Notes: a model not told the origin generated them from the letters alone. 64,000 nt of DNA from Flavobacterium sp. 9 (GCF_002754195.1 NZ_PEEU01000001.1:3658001-3722000), one strand, 5' to 3'; counted from the stretch's first letter, positions 50,700 to 59,476 are shown. Numbers and translations are program-made.

Positions 50700-52790
50700 A
50701 TGGAAAGTTTTAGAACAGAAATAGAAAATCCGATTGTTCAGAAAGAGATCATCGATTTAGAAAAAAAGATTCATTTATTCCGTGGAGGAAAAATTGATGA
50801 TGAGCGTTTTCGTAGTCTTCGTTTAGCGCGTGGAATTTACGGACAACGTCAGGAAGGTGTTCAAATGATTCGTATCAAATTGCCTTACGGTAAAGTTACA
50901 AGCGAACAATTAGTACGTATTACCAAAGTTTCTGATGAATATTCTACAGGACGTTTGCACATTACAACACGTCAGGATATCCAGATTCACTACGTAAGTT
51001 TAGACAGAACTCCGGAACTTTGGGCAAATTTGGCTAAAGACGATATTACATTGCGTGAAGCTTGCGGAAATACTGTTAGAAATATTACCGGAAGTGAATT
51101 GGCTGGTGTCGATGTAAACGAACCTTTTGATGTTTCGCCTTATGCACACGGACTTTTTCAATATTTGTTAAGAAACCCAATTTGTCAGGAAATGGGACGT
51201 AAATTCAAAATTTCGTTCTCTTCTTCAGACGAAGATACAGCTTTGAGTTATCTACACGATTTAGGATTTATTCCGAAAATTAAAGACGGACAAAAAGGTT
51301 TCAAAATCATGTTTGGTGGAGGTTTAGGATCTCAGCCGGCGCATGCAGAATTGCTTTCGGAATTTGTTCCGGTTAACGAAATCATTCCAACAGCAGAAGG
51401 AATCATCCGTATTTTTGACAGATATGGTGAACGTGCAAAAAGAATGAAAGCGCGTATGAAATTCTTAATCAAAGAAATGGGAAGAGATGTTTTTCTTGAT
51501 TTGGTTGAAAAAGAGAAAAAAGCAATCGCTTTCGAAACATACGAAATTGACACAACTGCTTTTGATGGCCCAATTCCGGAACCATTATTAGAAGTGCCAC
51601 AAGTTACAATCGAAGATACAAAAGCTTATGAAGCGTGGAAAAAATCGAATGTAATTGCACAAAAACAAGAAGGTTATTATGCTATTGGAATCAAAGTTTT
51701 ATTAGGAGATTTTTATACTGATAAAGCTAGATTACTAGCCGATTTAATTAAAAATTACGCAGCAAACGAATTACGTTTTTCATTGCGTCAAAATATTGTA
51801 ATACGTCACGTAAAAGAAGCTAATTTGCCTTTCTTTTATCAGGAATTGGCCAAACTGAACTTTGTTGATTTAGGTTATAATTCTACTGCAGATATTACAG
51901 CATGTCCGGGTACTGATACTTGTAATTTGGGGATTGCAAGTAGTACCGGAATTGCAGAAGAACTTGAAAAAGTGCTGAATGCAGAATATCCTCAATACTT
52001 AAACAATCAGGAAATTGAGATCAAAATTTCGGGTTGTATGAATGCTTGCGGACAACACAATATGTCGGCAATTGGATTTCAGGGAATGTCGATCAATTCA
52101 GGAAAATTAGTAGCTCCGGCTTTACAAGTTTTATTAGGCGGAGGAAGATTAGGAAACGGATCAGGACGTTTTGCAGATAAAGTAATTAAAATTCCAAGCC
52201 GTAGAGGACCAGATGCTTTGCGTACAATCTTAAATGATTTTAATGCGAATGCAAACGGAGAAAAATTCCTTAACTATTACGATTTGAAAGGAGAGAAATA
52301 TTTCTATGAAATTTTAAAACCTTTCGCAGATGTAACCAATTTAACCGAAGCTGATTTTGTAGACTGGGGTAACGCAGATAACTACGTAAAAGCTGTTGGA
52401 GTTGGAGAATGTGCCGGAGTTGTGATCGATTTAGTTGCTACTTTATTATTAGAAGCAAAAGATAAATTGACTTTTGCTCAGGAATCATTCGACGAAGGAA
52501 AATGGTCAGATGCAATTTATCATGCTTATGCTGGATTTGTAAATGGAGCAAAAGCATTATTGCTTGCAGAAAATGAAAAAACTAATAATCACGCTGGAAT
52601 TGTAGACTTATTTGATACTGTTTTTGTAACAACTTCTAAAATAGAATTGGCAACAACATTTAGAGAATTAGTATATCAAATCAATCAAAATGAACCATCA
52701 GAAGCATTTGCAAAAGCATATATTCAACAAGGAATTTCATTTTTTGATACAATAGAAAAATACAGAGCTCAAGAATTAGCAAATGCTTAA
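50700..52790 (+). CDS. Nitrite/sulfite reductase fused to a HEPN-like domain
   Basis: Siroheme/4Fe-4S enzyme reducing sulfite to sulfide. Residues about 1-545 form the two-repeat reductase core (GIYGQRQEGVQMIRIKLPYG, STGRLHITTRQDIQIHYV, CGNTVRNITGSELAGVD). Cluster ligands are Cys 402 and 408 in ACPGTDTCNLG and Cys 446 and 450 in SGCMNACGQH. From about 570 the sequence is a helical HEPN-like region (EAKDKLTFAQESFDEGKWSDAIYHAYAGFVNGAKALLL) not present in classical CysI. Sulfite rather than nitrite is inferred from its place after cysN and before siroheme genes. The next gene, cobA, overlaps its end by 8 bp. Confidence 0.92.
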   Translation: MESFRTEIENPIVQKEIIDLEKKIHLFRGGKIDDERFRSLRLARGIYGQRQEGVQMIRIKLPYGKVTSEQLVRITKVSDEYSTGRLHITTRQDIQIHYVSLDRTPELWANLAKDDITLREACGNTVRNITGSELAGVDVNEPFDVSPYAHGLFQYLLRNPICQEMGRKFKISFSSSDEDTALSYLHDLGFIPKIKDGQKGFKIMFGGGLGSQPAHAELLSEFVPVNEIIPTAEGIIRIFDRYGERAKRMKARMKFLIKEMGRDVFLDLVEKEKKAIAFETYEIDTTAFDGPIPEPLLEVPQVTIEDTKAYEAWKKSNVIAQKQEGYYAIGIKVLLGDFYTDKARLLADLIKNYAANELRFSLRQNIVIRHVKEANLPFFYQELAKLNFVDLGYNSTADITACPGTDTCNLGIASSTGIAEELEKVLNAEYPQYLNNQEIEIKISGCMNACGQHNMSAIGFQGMSINSGKLVAPALQVLLGGGRLGNGSGRFADKVIKIPSRRGPDALRTILNDFNANANGEKFLNYYDLKGEKYFYEILKPFADVTNLTEADFVDWGNADNYVKAVGVGECAGVVIDLVATLLLEAKDKLTFAQESFDEGKWSDAIYHAYAGFVNGAKALLLAENEKTNNHAGIVDLFDTVFVTTSKIELATTFRELVYQINQNEPSEAFAKAYIQQGISFFDTIEKYRAQELANA

Positions 52791-53556
52791 TATTAAACCA
52801 AAAGTAACTTTAGTTGGCGCTGGTCCAGGCGATCCGGATTTGCTTACGCTCAAAGGTGTAAAAGCACTAGCTGAAGCAAATGTGGTTTTGTATGATGCAT
52901 TGGCGAATGACGAAATACTAGCACACGCTCCTAAAAACGCCATCAAAATTTTTGTTGGAAAAAAGATAGGAAATCACGCTTACACGCAAGATCAAATCAA
53001 TCAGTTAATTGTAGATAATGCATTAACGTACGGAAATGTAGTGCGTTTAAAAGGTGGAGATCCTTTTATTTTTGGACGCGGAAGCGAAGAAATCGAGTTT
53101 GTAGAAAGCTTCGGAATCGAGACAATTGTGGTTCCGGGAATCTCTTCGGTAGTTGCTGTTCCTGCAAGTCAGGGAATTTCGATTACTAAAAGAGGCGTTT
53201 CAGAAAGCTTTTGGGCAATTACGGGAACAACTTCTGATAGAAAATTATCTTCAGATGTAGCTTTGGCAGCACAATCATCTGCAACAGTTGTTATTTTGAT
53301 GGGAATGCACAAATTGCCTCAGATTATCGATTTGTTTCAAAAAGAAGACAAAGGAAATCTACCCGTTGCGATCATTCAAAACGGAACAACTTCTGATGAA
53401 AAAGTAGGCGTTGGAACAGTAGATTCGATTTTAGAAATTGTAAAAGAGCAACAATTAAGTTCACCGGCAATTATTGTTCTGGGAAACGTTGTTCGCGAAA
53501 GCAATAAACTAAAAGGATTTTACGAAGAATTTCTATCAAAAGAAATCACAAGATAA
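52783..53556 (+). CDS. cobA: Uroporphyrinogen-III C-methyltransferase
   Basis: SAM-dependent enzyme that makes precorrin-2, the first step from uroporphyrinogen III to siroheme. The 257 residues have VTLVGAGPGDPDLLTLKGVKAL, VRLKGGDPFIFGRGSEEIEF, VVPGISSVVAVPASQGISITKRG and TVVILMGMHKL, all canonical SUMT motifs. It overlaps the sulfite reductase gene by 8 bp, so translation is coupled; this ties cofactor supply to the apo-enzyme. Confidence 0.96.
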   Translation: MLNIKPKVTLVGAGPGDPDLLTLKGVKALAEANVVLYDALANDEILAHAPKNAIKIFVGKKIGNHAYTQDQINQLIVDNALTYGNVVRLKGGDPFIFGRGSEEIEFVESFGIETIVVPGISSVVAVPASQGISITKRGVSESFWAITGTTSDRKLSSDVALAAQSSATVVILMGMHKLPQIIDLFQKEDKGNLPVAIIQNGTTSDEKVGVGTVDSILEIVKEQQLSSPAIIVLGNVVRESNKLKGFYEEFLSKEITR

Positions 53557-53567
53557 CAAACAAAAAT

Positions 53568-53648
53568 GTTCCGTCAGGAACAATTCATTGGTAGACAAAA
53601 AATGTTGTTCCCAATAAATAATGTTCCATTTGGAACATCTGAATGGTA
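53568..53648. repeat. GTTCC...GGAAC dispersed hairpin pair
   Basis: GTTCCGTCAGGAAC (53571-53584 region) and GTTCCATTTGGAAC (53622-53638 region), with ATTCATTGGTAGACAAAAAATG between. Same family as the other GTTCC-GGAAC elements. Confidence 0.7.
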
Positions 53649-53684
53649 AATCATCTAATTTTGTTTGGATGAAATTAAAATAAA

Positions 53685-54266
53685 ATGGAACAGAATGAAT
53701 TATATCCAATATTCTTAAAACTTCATAATCTGAATGTTTTGATTGTTGGTGGAGGAAATGTAGGATTAGAAAAATTGTCTTTTTTATTAAAGTCAAGTCC
53801 TAATGCAAATGTTGAGGTTGTAGCGCCAAATTTCCATTTAGAAATAAAGGTTTTGGCAGAAAAGCATCCTTCGATTACATTAACAAAATCGAAGTTTAAA
53901 AAGAAAATGCTCAAAAAACGTCATATGGTAATCGCTTGTACCGATGATTTAAAAGTCAATAAAAAGGTATATGATTTATCCCGAAAGCGTTATTTGATTT
54001 GCAATATTGCCGATACGCCAGATTTATGTGATTACTATTTAGGCGGAATTGTAACAAAAGGAAATGTGAAAATCGCGATTTCAACTAACGGAAAATCACC
54101 AACAACAGCCAAAAGATTACGTGAGTTTTTCGAAGAAGTAATTCCGGAAGATATCAATCAAATGGTTGAGAATCTCAATGAATATCGAAAGACATTGAAA
54201 GGTAATTTTGAAGACAAGGTTAAAAAAATGAATGAGATTACGGCTTCATTGAAAAATAAAGAATAG
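53685..54266 (+). CDS. Precorrin-2 dehydrogenase / sirohydrochlorin ferrochelatase (CysG N-terminal type)
   Basis: Oxidises precorrin-2 and may insert iron to finish siroheme, as in Met8p/SirC. The 193 residues have an N-terminal NAD-binding fold (YPIFLKLHNLNVLIVGGGNVGLEKLSFLL), VVAPNFH, MVIACTDDLKVNKKVYDLSRK, and CNIADTPDLCDYYLGGIVTKGNVKIAISTNGKSPTTAKRLREFFEE, the CysG-N signature. With cobA it completes siroheme synthesis for the adjacent sulfite reductase. The last 62 bp of the gene are repeated downstream at 54319-54380. Confidence 0.92.
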   Translation: MEQNELYPIFLKLHNLNVLIVGGGNVGLEKLSFLLKSSPNANVEVVAPNFHLEIKVLAEKHPSITLTKSKFKKKMLKKRHMVIACTDDLKVNKKVYDLSRKRYLICNIADTPDLCDYYLGGIVTKGNVKIAISTNGKSPTTAKRLREFFEEVIPEDINQMVENLNEYRKTLKGNFEDKVKKMNEITASLKNKE

Positions 54267-54380
54267 CAAGAGTTCCGAAGGAACGGTTCATATTGTAGCG
54301 TCGGGTTTTAACCCGATGATTTTGAAGACAAGGTTAAAAAAATGAACGAGATTACTGCTTCATTAAAAAATAAAGAGTAA
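54205..54380 (+). repeat. Tandem copy of the 3' end of the precorrin-2 dehydrogenase gene around a GTTCC repeat
   Basis: 54205-54266 (real gene end) and 54319-54380 (copy) are both 62 bp and align without gaps. Inside the shared frame they differ at five sites only: AAT/AAC, ACG/ACT, TTG/TTA, GAA/GAG and TAG/TAA, all synonymous. Between them is a 52-bp GTTCCGAAGGAAC / TATTGTAGCG-type repeat element. Confidence 0.9.
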
Positions 54381-54476
54381 AAAATTTCGCAAAGAAATCA
54401 ATGACAAAAATCATTGGCAGTAGAATAATTTATTCGTTTCTTTGTATTATTAAGAATGATTATAAACAACAACATA

Positions 54477-55529
54477 ATGATTAAAACAGATATACTTATA
54501 ATTGGAGCAGGACCAACGGGTTTATTTGCCGTTTTTGAGGCAGGATTATTAAAATTAAAATGTCATATATTAGATGCTTTACCACAAGCAGGAGGACAAC
54601 TTTCGGAATTGTATCCAAAAAAACCTATTTATGATATTCCTGGTTTCCCTGAAGTTTTAGCTGGAGATTTAATTGATAACCTACAAGAGCAAATTAAGCA
54701 GTTTGAGCCAGGTTACACATTAGGAGAACGTGCTGAAACAATCGAAAAACAAGAAGACGGAAGTTTTATCGTAACCTCAAATAAAGGAACTAAATTTCAC
54801 GCACCAGTTATTGCTATCGCTGGAGGTTTGGGAAGTTTTGAGCCTCGTAAACCACTTATTGAAGATATCGAGTTTTATGAAGATAAAGGAGTAAAATACT
54901 TCATTAAAAATCCGGAGAAATTCAGAGATAAAAGAGTTGTAATTGCCGGAGGAGGAGATTCAGCATTAGACTGGAGTATCTTCTTAGCAAATGTAGCTTC
55001 AGAAGTAACTTTGATTCACCGTAGAAATGAATTTAGAGGAGCTCTTGATTCAGTTGAAAAAGTACAGGAATTAAAAACTTCTGGAAAAATTAAATTAATT
55101 ACACCTGCAGAAGTAATTGGAATCAATGGTGCTGAGCATGTTGAATCGTTAGATATCGAAGAAAACGGCGCACACCGTAAAATCGAAACAGATTATTTTA
55201 TTCCGCTTTTCGGATTAACACCAAAATTAGGTCCAATTGCAGACTGGGGATTAGACATCGAGAAAAATGCTATTAAAGTAAACAACGCATTAGATTACCA
55301 AACTAACATTCCGGGAATCTTCGCTATTGGTGACGTTAATACATATCCTGGAAAATTAAAATTGATCCTTTGCGGATTCCACGAAGCAACTTTAATGTGT
55401 CAGGCGGCTTACCAAATCATCAATCCGGGTAAAAAATACGTATTGAAATATACAACAGTTTCTGGTGTAGATGGTTTCGATGGAACTCGTAAAGAAGCTC
55501 CAAAAGCAGTTGTTAAGGCGATAGTTTAG
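54477..55529 (+). CDS. Ferredoxin--NADP+ reductase-like FAD/NAD(P) oxidoreductase
   Basis: Thioredoxin-reductase-like flavoprotein of the YumC/FNR2 type. I start at the second ATG (MIKTDILIIGAGPTGLFAV), which places the FAD-binding GAGPTG at the usual distance; an ATG seven codons earlier is possible. The 350 residues show GGQLSELYPKKPIYDIPGFPEV, the NAD(P) site VVIAGGGDSALDW, and IFAIGDVNTYPGKLKLILCGFHEA. There is no redox CxxC, unlike true thioredoxin reductase. Its location at the end of the sulfite-reductase/siroheme cluster makes it a good candidate for the electron supply (via ferredoxin) to sulfite reductase. Confidence 0.9.
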   Translation: MIKTDILIIGAGPTGLFAVFEAGLLKLKCHILDALPQAGGQLSELYPKKPIYDIPGFPEVLAGDLIDNLQEQIKQFEPGYTLGERAETIEKQEDGSFIVTSNKGTKFHAPVIAIAGGLGSFEPRKPLIEDIEFYEDKGVKYFIKNPEKFRDKRVVIAGGGDSALDWSIFLANVASEVTLIHRRNEFRGALDSVEKVQELKTSGKIKLITPAEVIGINGAEHVESLDIEENGAHRKIETDYFIPLFGLTPKLGPIADWGLDIEKNAIKVNNALDYQTNIPGIFAIGDVNTYPGKLKLILCGFHEATLMCQAAYQIINPGKKYVLKYTTVSGVDGFDGTRKEAPKAVVKAIV

Positions 55530-55580
55530 TCTGAGGTTCTGAGATGCTAAGATTCTAAGGAACTAAGATTTTTATACATA

Positions 55581-55612
55581 AAGCTCAAACTTTTAGTTTG
55601 GGCTTTTTTAGT
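55581..55612 (+). terminator. Intrinsic terminator after the ferredoxin reductase-like gene
   Basis: AAGCTCAAAC pairs with GTTTGGGCTT (one G-T pair), then TTTTT. Confidence 0.85.
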
Positions 55613-55618
55613 TTTAAG

Positions 55619-55790
55619 ACAATCCCAGAGGGATGTAATATTTATAGAATTAACGATATTTGTTAGAGAGAAATCCCATCGGGATGACATATAAATAATT
55701 ACGATATCGCTCCGCTGGAGCTTTATTATGATGCTATTTTTTTGGCTATAAATATGATGCTCCGCTGGAGCTTTAATACAAACAAAATAA
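55619..55790. repeat. Cluster of AATCCC-GGGATG and GCTCCGCTGGAGC repeats
   Basis: AATCCCAGAGGGATG near 55621 and AATCCCATCGGGATG near 55671, then GCTCCGCTGGAGCTTTA near 55710 and again near 55760. Each is a short hairpin. These are dispersed Bacteroidota intergenic repeats; the 305-bp gap holds no gene. Confidence 0.7.
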
Positions 55791-55834
55791 ACTTAGTACC
55801 TTAGTAACTCAGAACCTCAGAACCTTTAAAAAAA

Positions 55835-56194
55835 ATGGCTTTCGACGAAAATAACGCACAAAGAATCCGAACATTTTTCCAATATAAAGACGCTGATTTT
55901 TTCGAGAAGAAAATGTTTGGCGGTATTGTATTTATGGTAGATAATAAATTGTGTTGTGGAACTCGTATTGACAAACAAATTGGAGAAAATCTTTTGTTAT
56001 GCCGAATTGATGATAAAGCGTATGCAAAAGCAATAGAAAGAGACGATGTTTTACCAATGCCAAATGCAGAAAGACCAATGAAAAACTACATTTTTGTTAC
56101 AGAAAACGGCTGGCAAAAAAGTCAGGATTTAGCATTTTGGTTACAACTTTGTTTAGATTTTAACCCTCTCGCAAAAGCAAGTAAGAAAAAATAA
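55835..56194 (+). CDS. TfoX/Sxy N-terminal domain protein
   Basis: A 119-residue protein consisting of only the N-terminal TfoX/Sxy domain: NAQRIRTFFQYKDADFFEKKMFGGIVFMVDNKLCCGTRIDKQIGENLLLCRI, ending in a basic KASKKK. In gamma-proteobacteria full TfoX promotes competence; single-domain forms are common elsewhere and their role is unknown. No link to the sulfur genes is apparent. Confidence 0.85.
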   Translation: MAFDENNAQRIRTFFQYKDADFFEKKMFGGIVFMVDNKLCCGTRIDKQIGENLLLCRIDDKAYAKAIERDDVLPMPNAERPMKNYIFVTENGWQKSQDLAFWLQLCLDFNPLAKASKKK

Positions 56195-56219
56195 TTGTTT
56201 AAGATCAAAAGAAAATTAA

Positions 56220-57032
56220 ATGAGAGAATTCAGCGTTATTTTATTGGGTTTGTTTGTTTTTCTCGTTGGTTGTGATAAACCTAAAAGTGAAACAATTATC
56301 AAAAAAAATATAGAAGTTACTACCAATAAATGTCTGCCTCACTTAAGTGATAATCCAAAACTTGAAAATGAAAAGGTACTTATTTATAGCGAAGAAGGGA
56401 ATGATTCATTAATAATTTCTAAAAATGAATTGAATAAAATTGAAATACTATTTCCAGTATTCAAAGCAGAATTTCCTTCAAATCCCAATGAATCATATGC
56501 AAGTAAAACATGGGAGAATTATATCAATCAAGACGGAAAAGAAAAATCCATTACCTTTAGTAGTGAAGCCGGCAGAGATAATTTTTGTTTAATATATGCG
56601 TATTATCTCAAGCAAAAAAATGGAGAAGAAAAATTCAAATCAGAAAGAGAAAAGCTAATTCAATTGTATCGTGCAGTAAACGGACTTTACGAAGGTCTAA
56701 ATTATAGCGGAACTTATTACGGACATCAACATAAAAGGTTATATGCTTCTGCAGAATATTCTATTTATCAATTAACAAAAGGAAAAGAATATTTTGAAAA
56801 GAAGTATAATTTCCAAAAGCAAAAAGATTTATATATCAAAACGTTGATTCAATATGTTTCGGATGAAGAAAGTCAAAATGTAGATTATCAAGAAGATCGC
56901 AGATATAATAAAAAAAGAGCAACCGAAAGAGCCGAAAAGCTTCAGGAGAAAATTAATATTTTAGAAAAATTAATTACAAATTATTTCTACTTAAATCAGG
57001 TTCAGAATTTTGAATTAACGTATTACAAATAA
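56220..57032 (+). CDS. Predicted lipoprotein of unknown function
   Basis: I do not recognise a family. The 270 residues begin MREFSVILLGLFVFLVGCDK with a lipobox LVGC (Cys 18). The remainder is hydrophilic and mostly helical, rich in Lys, Glu and Tyr (GLNYSGTYYGHQHKRLYASAEYSIYQL; NKKRATERAEKLQEKINILEKL, a coiled-coil-like stretch). Probably anchored to the outer membrane facing the periplasm. It follows the TfoX gene by 25 bp and may share its transcript. Confidence 0.75.
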   Translation: MREFSVILLGLFVFLVGCDKPKSETIIKKNIEVTTNKCLPHLSDNPKLENEKVLIYSEEGNDSLIISKNELNKIEILFPVFKAEFPSNPNESYASKTWENYINQDGKEKSITFSSEAGRDNFCLIYAYYLKQKNGEEKFKSEREKLIQLYRAVNGLYEGLNYSGTYYGHQHKRLYASAEYSIYQLTKGKEYFEKKYNFQKQKDLYIKTLIQYVSDEESQNVDYQEDRRYNKKRATERAEKLQEKINILEKLITNYFYLNQVQNFELTYYK

Positions 57033-57221
57033 AAGAGTGTGGAAGATTGGTTTAAAAATTTATTATATAAGAAAACAAAATTGGATCTAAATAAACTGAG
57101 AATAACGAATTTATAGATCACCAAGAAGCAATGAAATTCTTCAAAAAACATTAGCAAAACACAGATAAAATTTTAAACTTAGAATCTCAGAATCTTAGCA
57201 ACTCAGAAACTTAAAAAAAAC

Positions 57222-57252
57222 TTGCAATTGTTAAGGTTATGTCTTTACTTTG
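57222..57252 (+). promoter_or_regulatory. Promoter ahead of the metH SAM-I riboswitch
   Basis: TTG at 57222-57224, 20-bp spacer, TTACTTTG at 57245-57252 followed by CAC, the same layout as the metX riboswitch promoter at 38488-38518. Confidence 0.55.
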
Positions 57253-57275
57253 CACTGTTCTTAAAATTACTGAAA

Positions 57276-57385
57276 GTTATCACGAAAGGCGGAGGGAAAG
57301 ACCCAATGAAACCTTAGCAACCCTTTATCATAAAGAAGGTGCTACATTCTACTTTGTACTAATCATAGTATCTAAGATAGATAAC
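57276..57385 (+). ncRNA. SAM-I (S-box) riboswitch aptamer upstream of metH
   Basis: S-box words in order: GAAAGGCGGAGGGAAAGACC, CAATGAAACCTTAGCAACCC, a TTTAT...ATAAA stem, AGGTGCTACATTC, and AAGATAGATAAC. P1 is GTTATC (57276-57281) with GATAAC (57380-57385). The metH start is 335 bp downstream, with a 133-bp inverted-repeat element between; no standard terminator hairpin is seen right after the aptamer. Confidence 0.92.
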
Positions 57386-57445
57386 ACAAATACATAAAAG
57401 TATTTCTCAAAACACTTCCTGACAACTTACAATATAATTTTACCG

Positions 57446-57578
57446 AATTCACTTTGGTATCATGAGCGAATCATTGACGCATTTTTGCCGTCAATCGTTC
57501 CCGCTTTCGCCTATATCTCTCCATTTCATTACGAGGATAACGGCTCAATCGGGGCTAATGAGCTAACAAAAGTGAATT
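57446..57578. repeat. 133-bp element with terminal inverted repeats AATTCACTTT in the metH leader
   Basis: Perfect 10-bp terminal inverted repeats AATTCACTTT (57446-57455) and AAAGTGAATT (57569-57578) enclose a hairpin (ATTGACG...CGTCAAT) and a core related to 15407-15530. MITE-like in structure; no ORF. Confidence 0.75.
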
Positions 57579-57608
57579 TTTGGAATTAATGTGAATCAAA
57601 ATGACGTA

Positions 57609-57650
57609 TCCTAACAGGTTTTTAATCCCGAGGCTTCGGGAATGTTAGGT
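57609..57650. repeat. Nested hairpin CCTAACA / CCCGA-TCGGG
   Basis: CCTAACA and TGTTAGG form an outer stem around CCCGAGGCTTCGGG, which also occurs at 42144-42158. Confidence 0.65.
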
Positions 57651-57719
57651 ATATATTCAAGATAATAATAAAATTAAAAAAAGCTTGACATTTAATGTCT
57701 TAGCAAGAAAGGGAAAACC

Positions 57720-58724
57720 ATGTCGATAACAATTCAGGAAGCAATAAAAAAAAATATCCTAATCCTTGATGGAGCAATGGGAACAATGTTGCAGCGCTAT
57801 AATTTCTCCGAAGAAGATTTCCGTGGAGAGCGTTTCAAAGATTTCCCACATCCATTAAAAGGAAACAACGATTTACTATCCATAACACAACCACAAGCAA
57901 TTCGCGATGTCCACGCCGCTTATTATGAAGCGGGTGCAGACATCGTAGAAACCAACACATTTTCAGGAACCACAATTGGTATGGCCGATTATTTTCTGGA
58001 AGATTTGGTTTACGAATTAAACTACGAATCGGCTAAAATCGCAAGAGAAGTAGCCGATGAGTATACAGCCAAAAATCCGGACAAACCACGTTTTGTTGCT
58101 GGTTCAATTGGTCCAACAAACCGTACTGCAAGTATGTCGCCAGATGTAAATGATCCGGGTTATAGAGCCGTAACATTTGACGATTTACGAATTGCGTACA
58201 AACAACAAGTAGAAGCCTTAATGGATGGAGGTTGCGATTTACTTTTGGTAGAAACCATCTTTGATACTCTAAACGCAAAAGCAGCACTTTTTGCAATCGA
58301 AGAAGTAAAAGACGAGCGTAATCTTGATATTCCAATTATGGTTTCAGGAACGATTACAGATGCATCAGGAAGAACACTTTCCGGACAAACGGTTGAAGCG
58401 TTTTTGATTTCAGTGTCGCATATTCCGTTATTGAGTGTAGGATTCAATTGCGCTCTTGGAGCCGATTTATTGAAACCGTATTTGAAAACATTAGCACAGC
58501 ATACAAGTTTTAATGTTTCGGCGCATCCAAATGCAGGTTTACCAAATGCTTTCGGACAATACGATGAAACTCCGGAACAAACTCAGGCTTTCATCAAAGA
58601 ATATTTAGACGATAATTTAATCAATATAATTGGCGGTTGTTGCGGAACAACTCCAGATCACATCAGATTAATTGCTGAAGTTGCGAAGGATTATAAGCCA
58701 CGAGTTGCGCCGGTATTAGTATAA
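57720..58724 (+). CDS. metH: Homocysteine-binding (N-terminal) part of split cobalamin-dependent methionine synthase
   Basis: The 334 residues match the homocysteine S-methyltransferase domain: [43 protein letters not shown], and zinc ligands in [12 protein letters not shown] and [12 protein letters not shown]. In E. coli this is the first third of one MetH polypeptide; here it ends cleanly after the domain and the remaining domains are encoded separately at 59477. The SAM-I riboswitch at 57276 lies upstream, so methionine synthesis should fall when SAM is abundant. The split appears native, not a frameshift: a different gene lies between. Confidence 0.93.
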   Translation: MSITIQEAIKKNILILDGAMGTMLQRYNFSEEDFRGERFKDFPHPLKGNNDLLSITQPQAIRDVHAAYYEAGADIVETNTFSGTTIGMADYFLEDLVYELNYESAKIAREVADEYTAKNPDKPRFVAGSIGPTNRTASMSPDVNDPGYRAVTFDDLRIAYKQQVEALMDGGCDLLLVETIFDTLNAKAALFAIEEVKDERNLDIPIMVSGTITDASGRTLSGQTVEAFLISVSHIPLLSVGFNCALGADLLKPYLKTLAQHTSFNVSAHPNAGLPNAFGQYDETPEQTQAFIKEYLDDNLINIIGGCCGTTPDHIRLIAEVAKDYKPRVAPVLV

Positions 58725-58729
58725 AGGAA

Positions 58730-59158
58730 ATGAAAGGAAATAACATTAATACAGATTTGATAGGGCCAATTCTTTTCTGTGGAATAATGTTTTTGCTGTT
58801 TTTTCTTTCGCATAAAGATGCGGATGAATATAATAAATACGAAAAGACGTTTAAAGGTGAAACGATTGGACTTGCAACCAGATTTGAACGTAAAGGAAAA
58901 ATAGATTATTTAAGATATTATTTTTATGCAAATAAAAAAATCTTGTCTGAGATTTATAGCAATGATGATAATCTTGTAAATAAGTTTTTTAGAGTAAAAT
59001 ATGACTTAAATAATCCCGAAAAAGGAAACTATATTGTTTTAGAAGAATTAAAACCTGATTCAATCACACTAGTTAAAGCAGGTTTTACTAAAACCAAATA
59101 TTACATATATGATGGCGGTGTGACTTGTAAATATATAGAAAAATCAAAATGGAAATAA
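58730..59158 (+). CDS. Small membrane-anchored protein of unknown function between the metH parts
   Basis: The 142 residues start MKGNNINTDLIGPILFCGIMFLLFFLSHKDADEY, a single N-terminal membrane helix, followed by a small beta-rich soluble domain (KGETIGLATRFERKGKIDYLRYYFYANKKIL ... FFRVKYDLNNPEKGNYIVLEELKPDSI). Only 5 bp separate it from the metH N-terminal gene. I know no family for it; position inside the metH locus may be incidental. Confidence 0.7.
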   Translation: MKGNNINTDLIGPILFCGIMFLLFFLSHKDADEYNKYEKTFKGETIGLATRFERKGKIDYLRYYFYANKKILSEIYSNDDNLVNKFFRVKYDLNNPEKGNYIVLEELKPDSITLVKAGFTKTKYYIYDGGVTCKYIEKSKWK

Positions 59159-59470
59159 ATGTTCCGTAGGAACAACAGTAAAAGGGAAATTGTTTCAAAA
59201 ACGATAATTGAAATCGTGAAGAATAAAAAGTGGTTTTGAGATCAAATTTGCGTGAGGGATAGAAGTGGTTAGCCCACAGCCTGACGAAGGAAGTGCGAGG
59301 ACTATGAACGGATAGCCCGATTCGCCGCGGCGAACACGCCCAAAGTAAGATTGAAAATAGTAAAGTGAGATTGCTTCGTTCCTCGCAAGGACAAGCAAGA
59401 CGTTGAATAAAAGTTCGAGAGGAACGAAACATATTGTAGCAATGGAATTTATTCCGTTGAAAATTGAAAA
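59159..59470. repeat. Composite of dispersed flavobacterial repeats between the metH parts
   Basis: In order: GTTCCGTAGGAAC at about 59161; a GTGAGGGATAGAAGTGG... GCCCGATTCGCCGCGGCGAAC block (about 59252-59340), far more GC-rich than its surroundings; GAGATTGCTTCGTTCCTCGCA (about 59369-59390), also present at 63198-63275; and GTTCGAGAGGAACG with TATTGTAGCA (about 59414-59445). No gene in these 318 bp. Confidence 0.75.
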
Positions 59471-59476
59471 AAAGAA

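Noticed and set aside
59088..59432. 114-codon minus-strand ORF over the repeat block in the metH locus
   Set aside because: It is built from dispersed repeat sequence (GC-rich block and TTCCTCGCA repeat), not from a gene.
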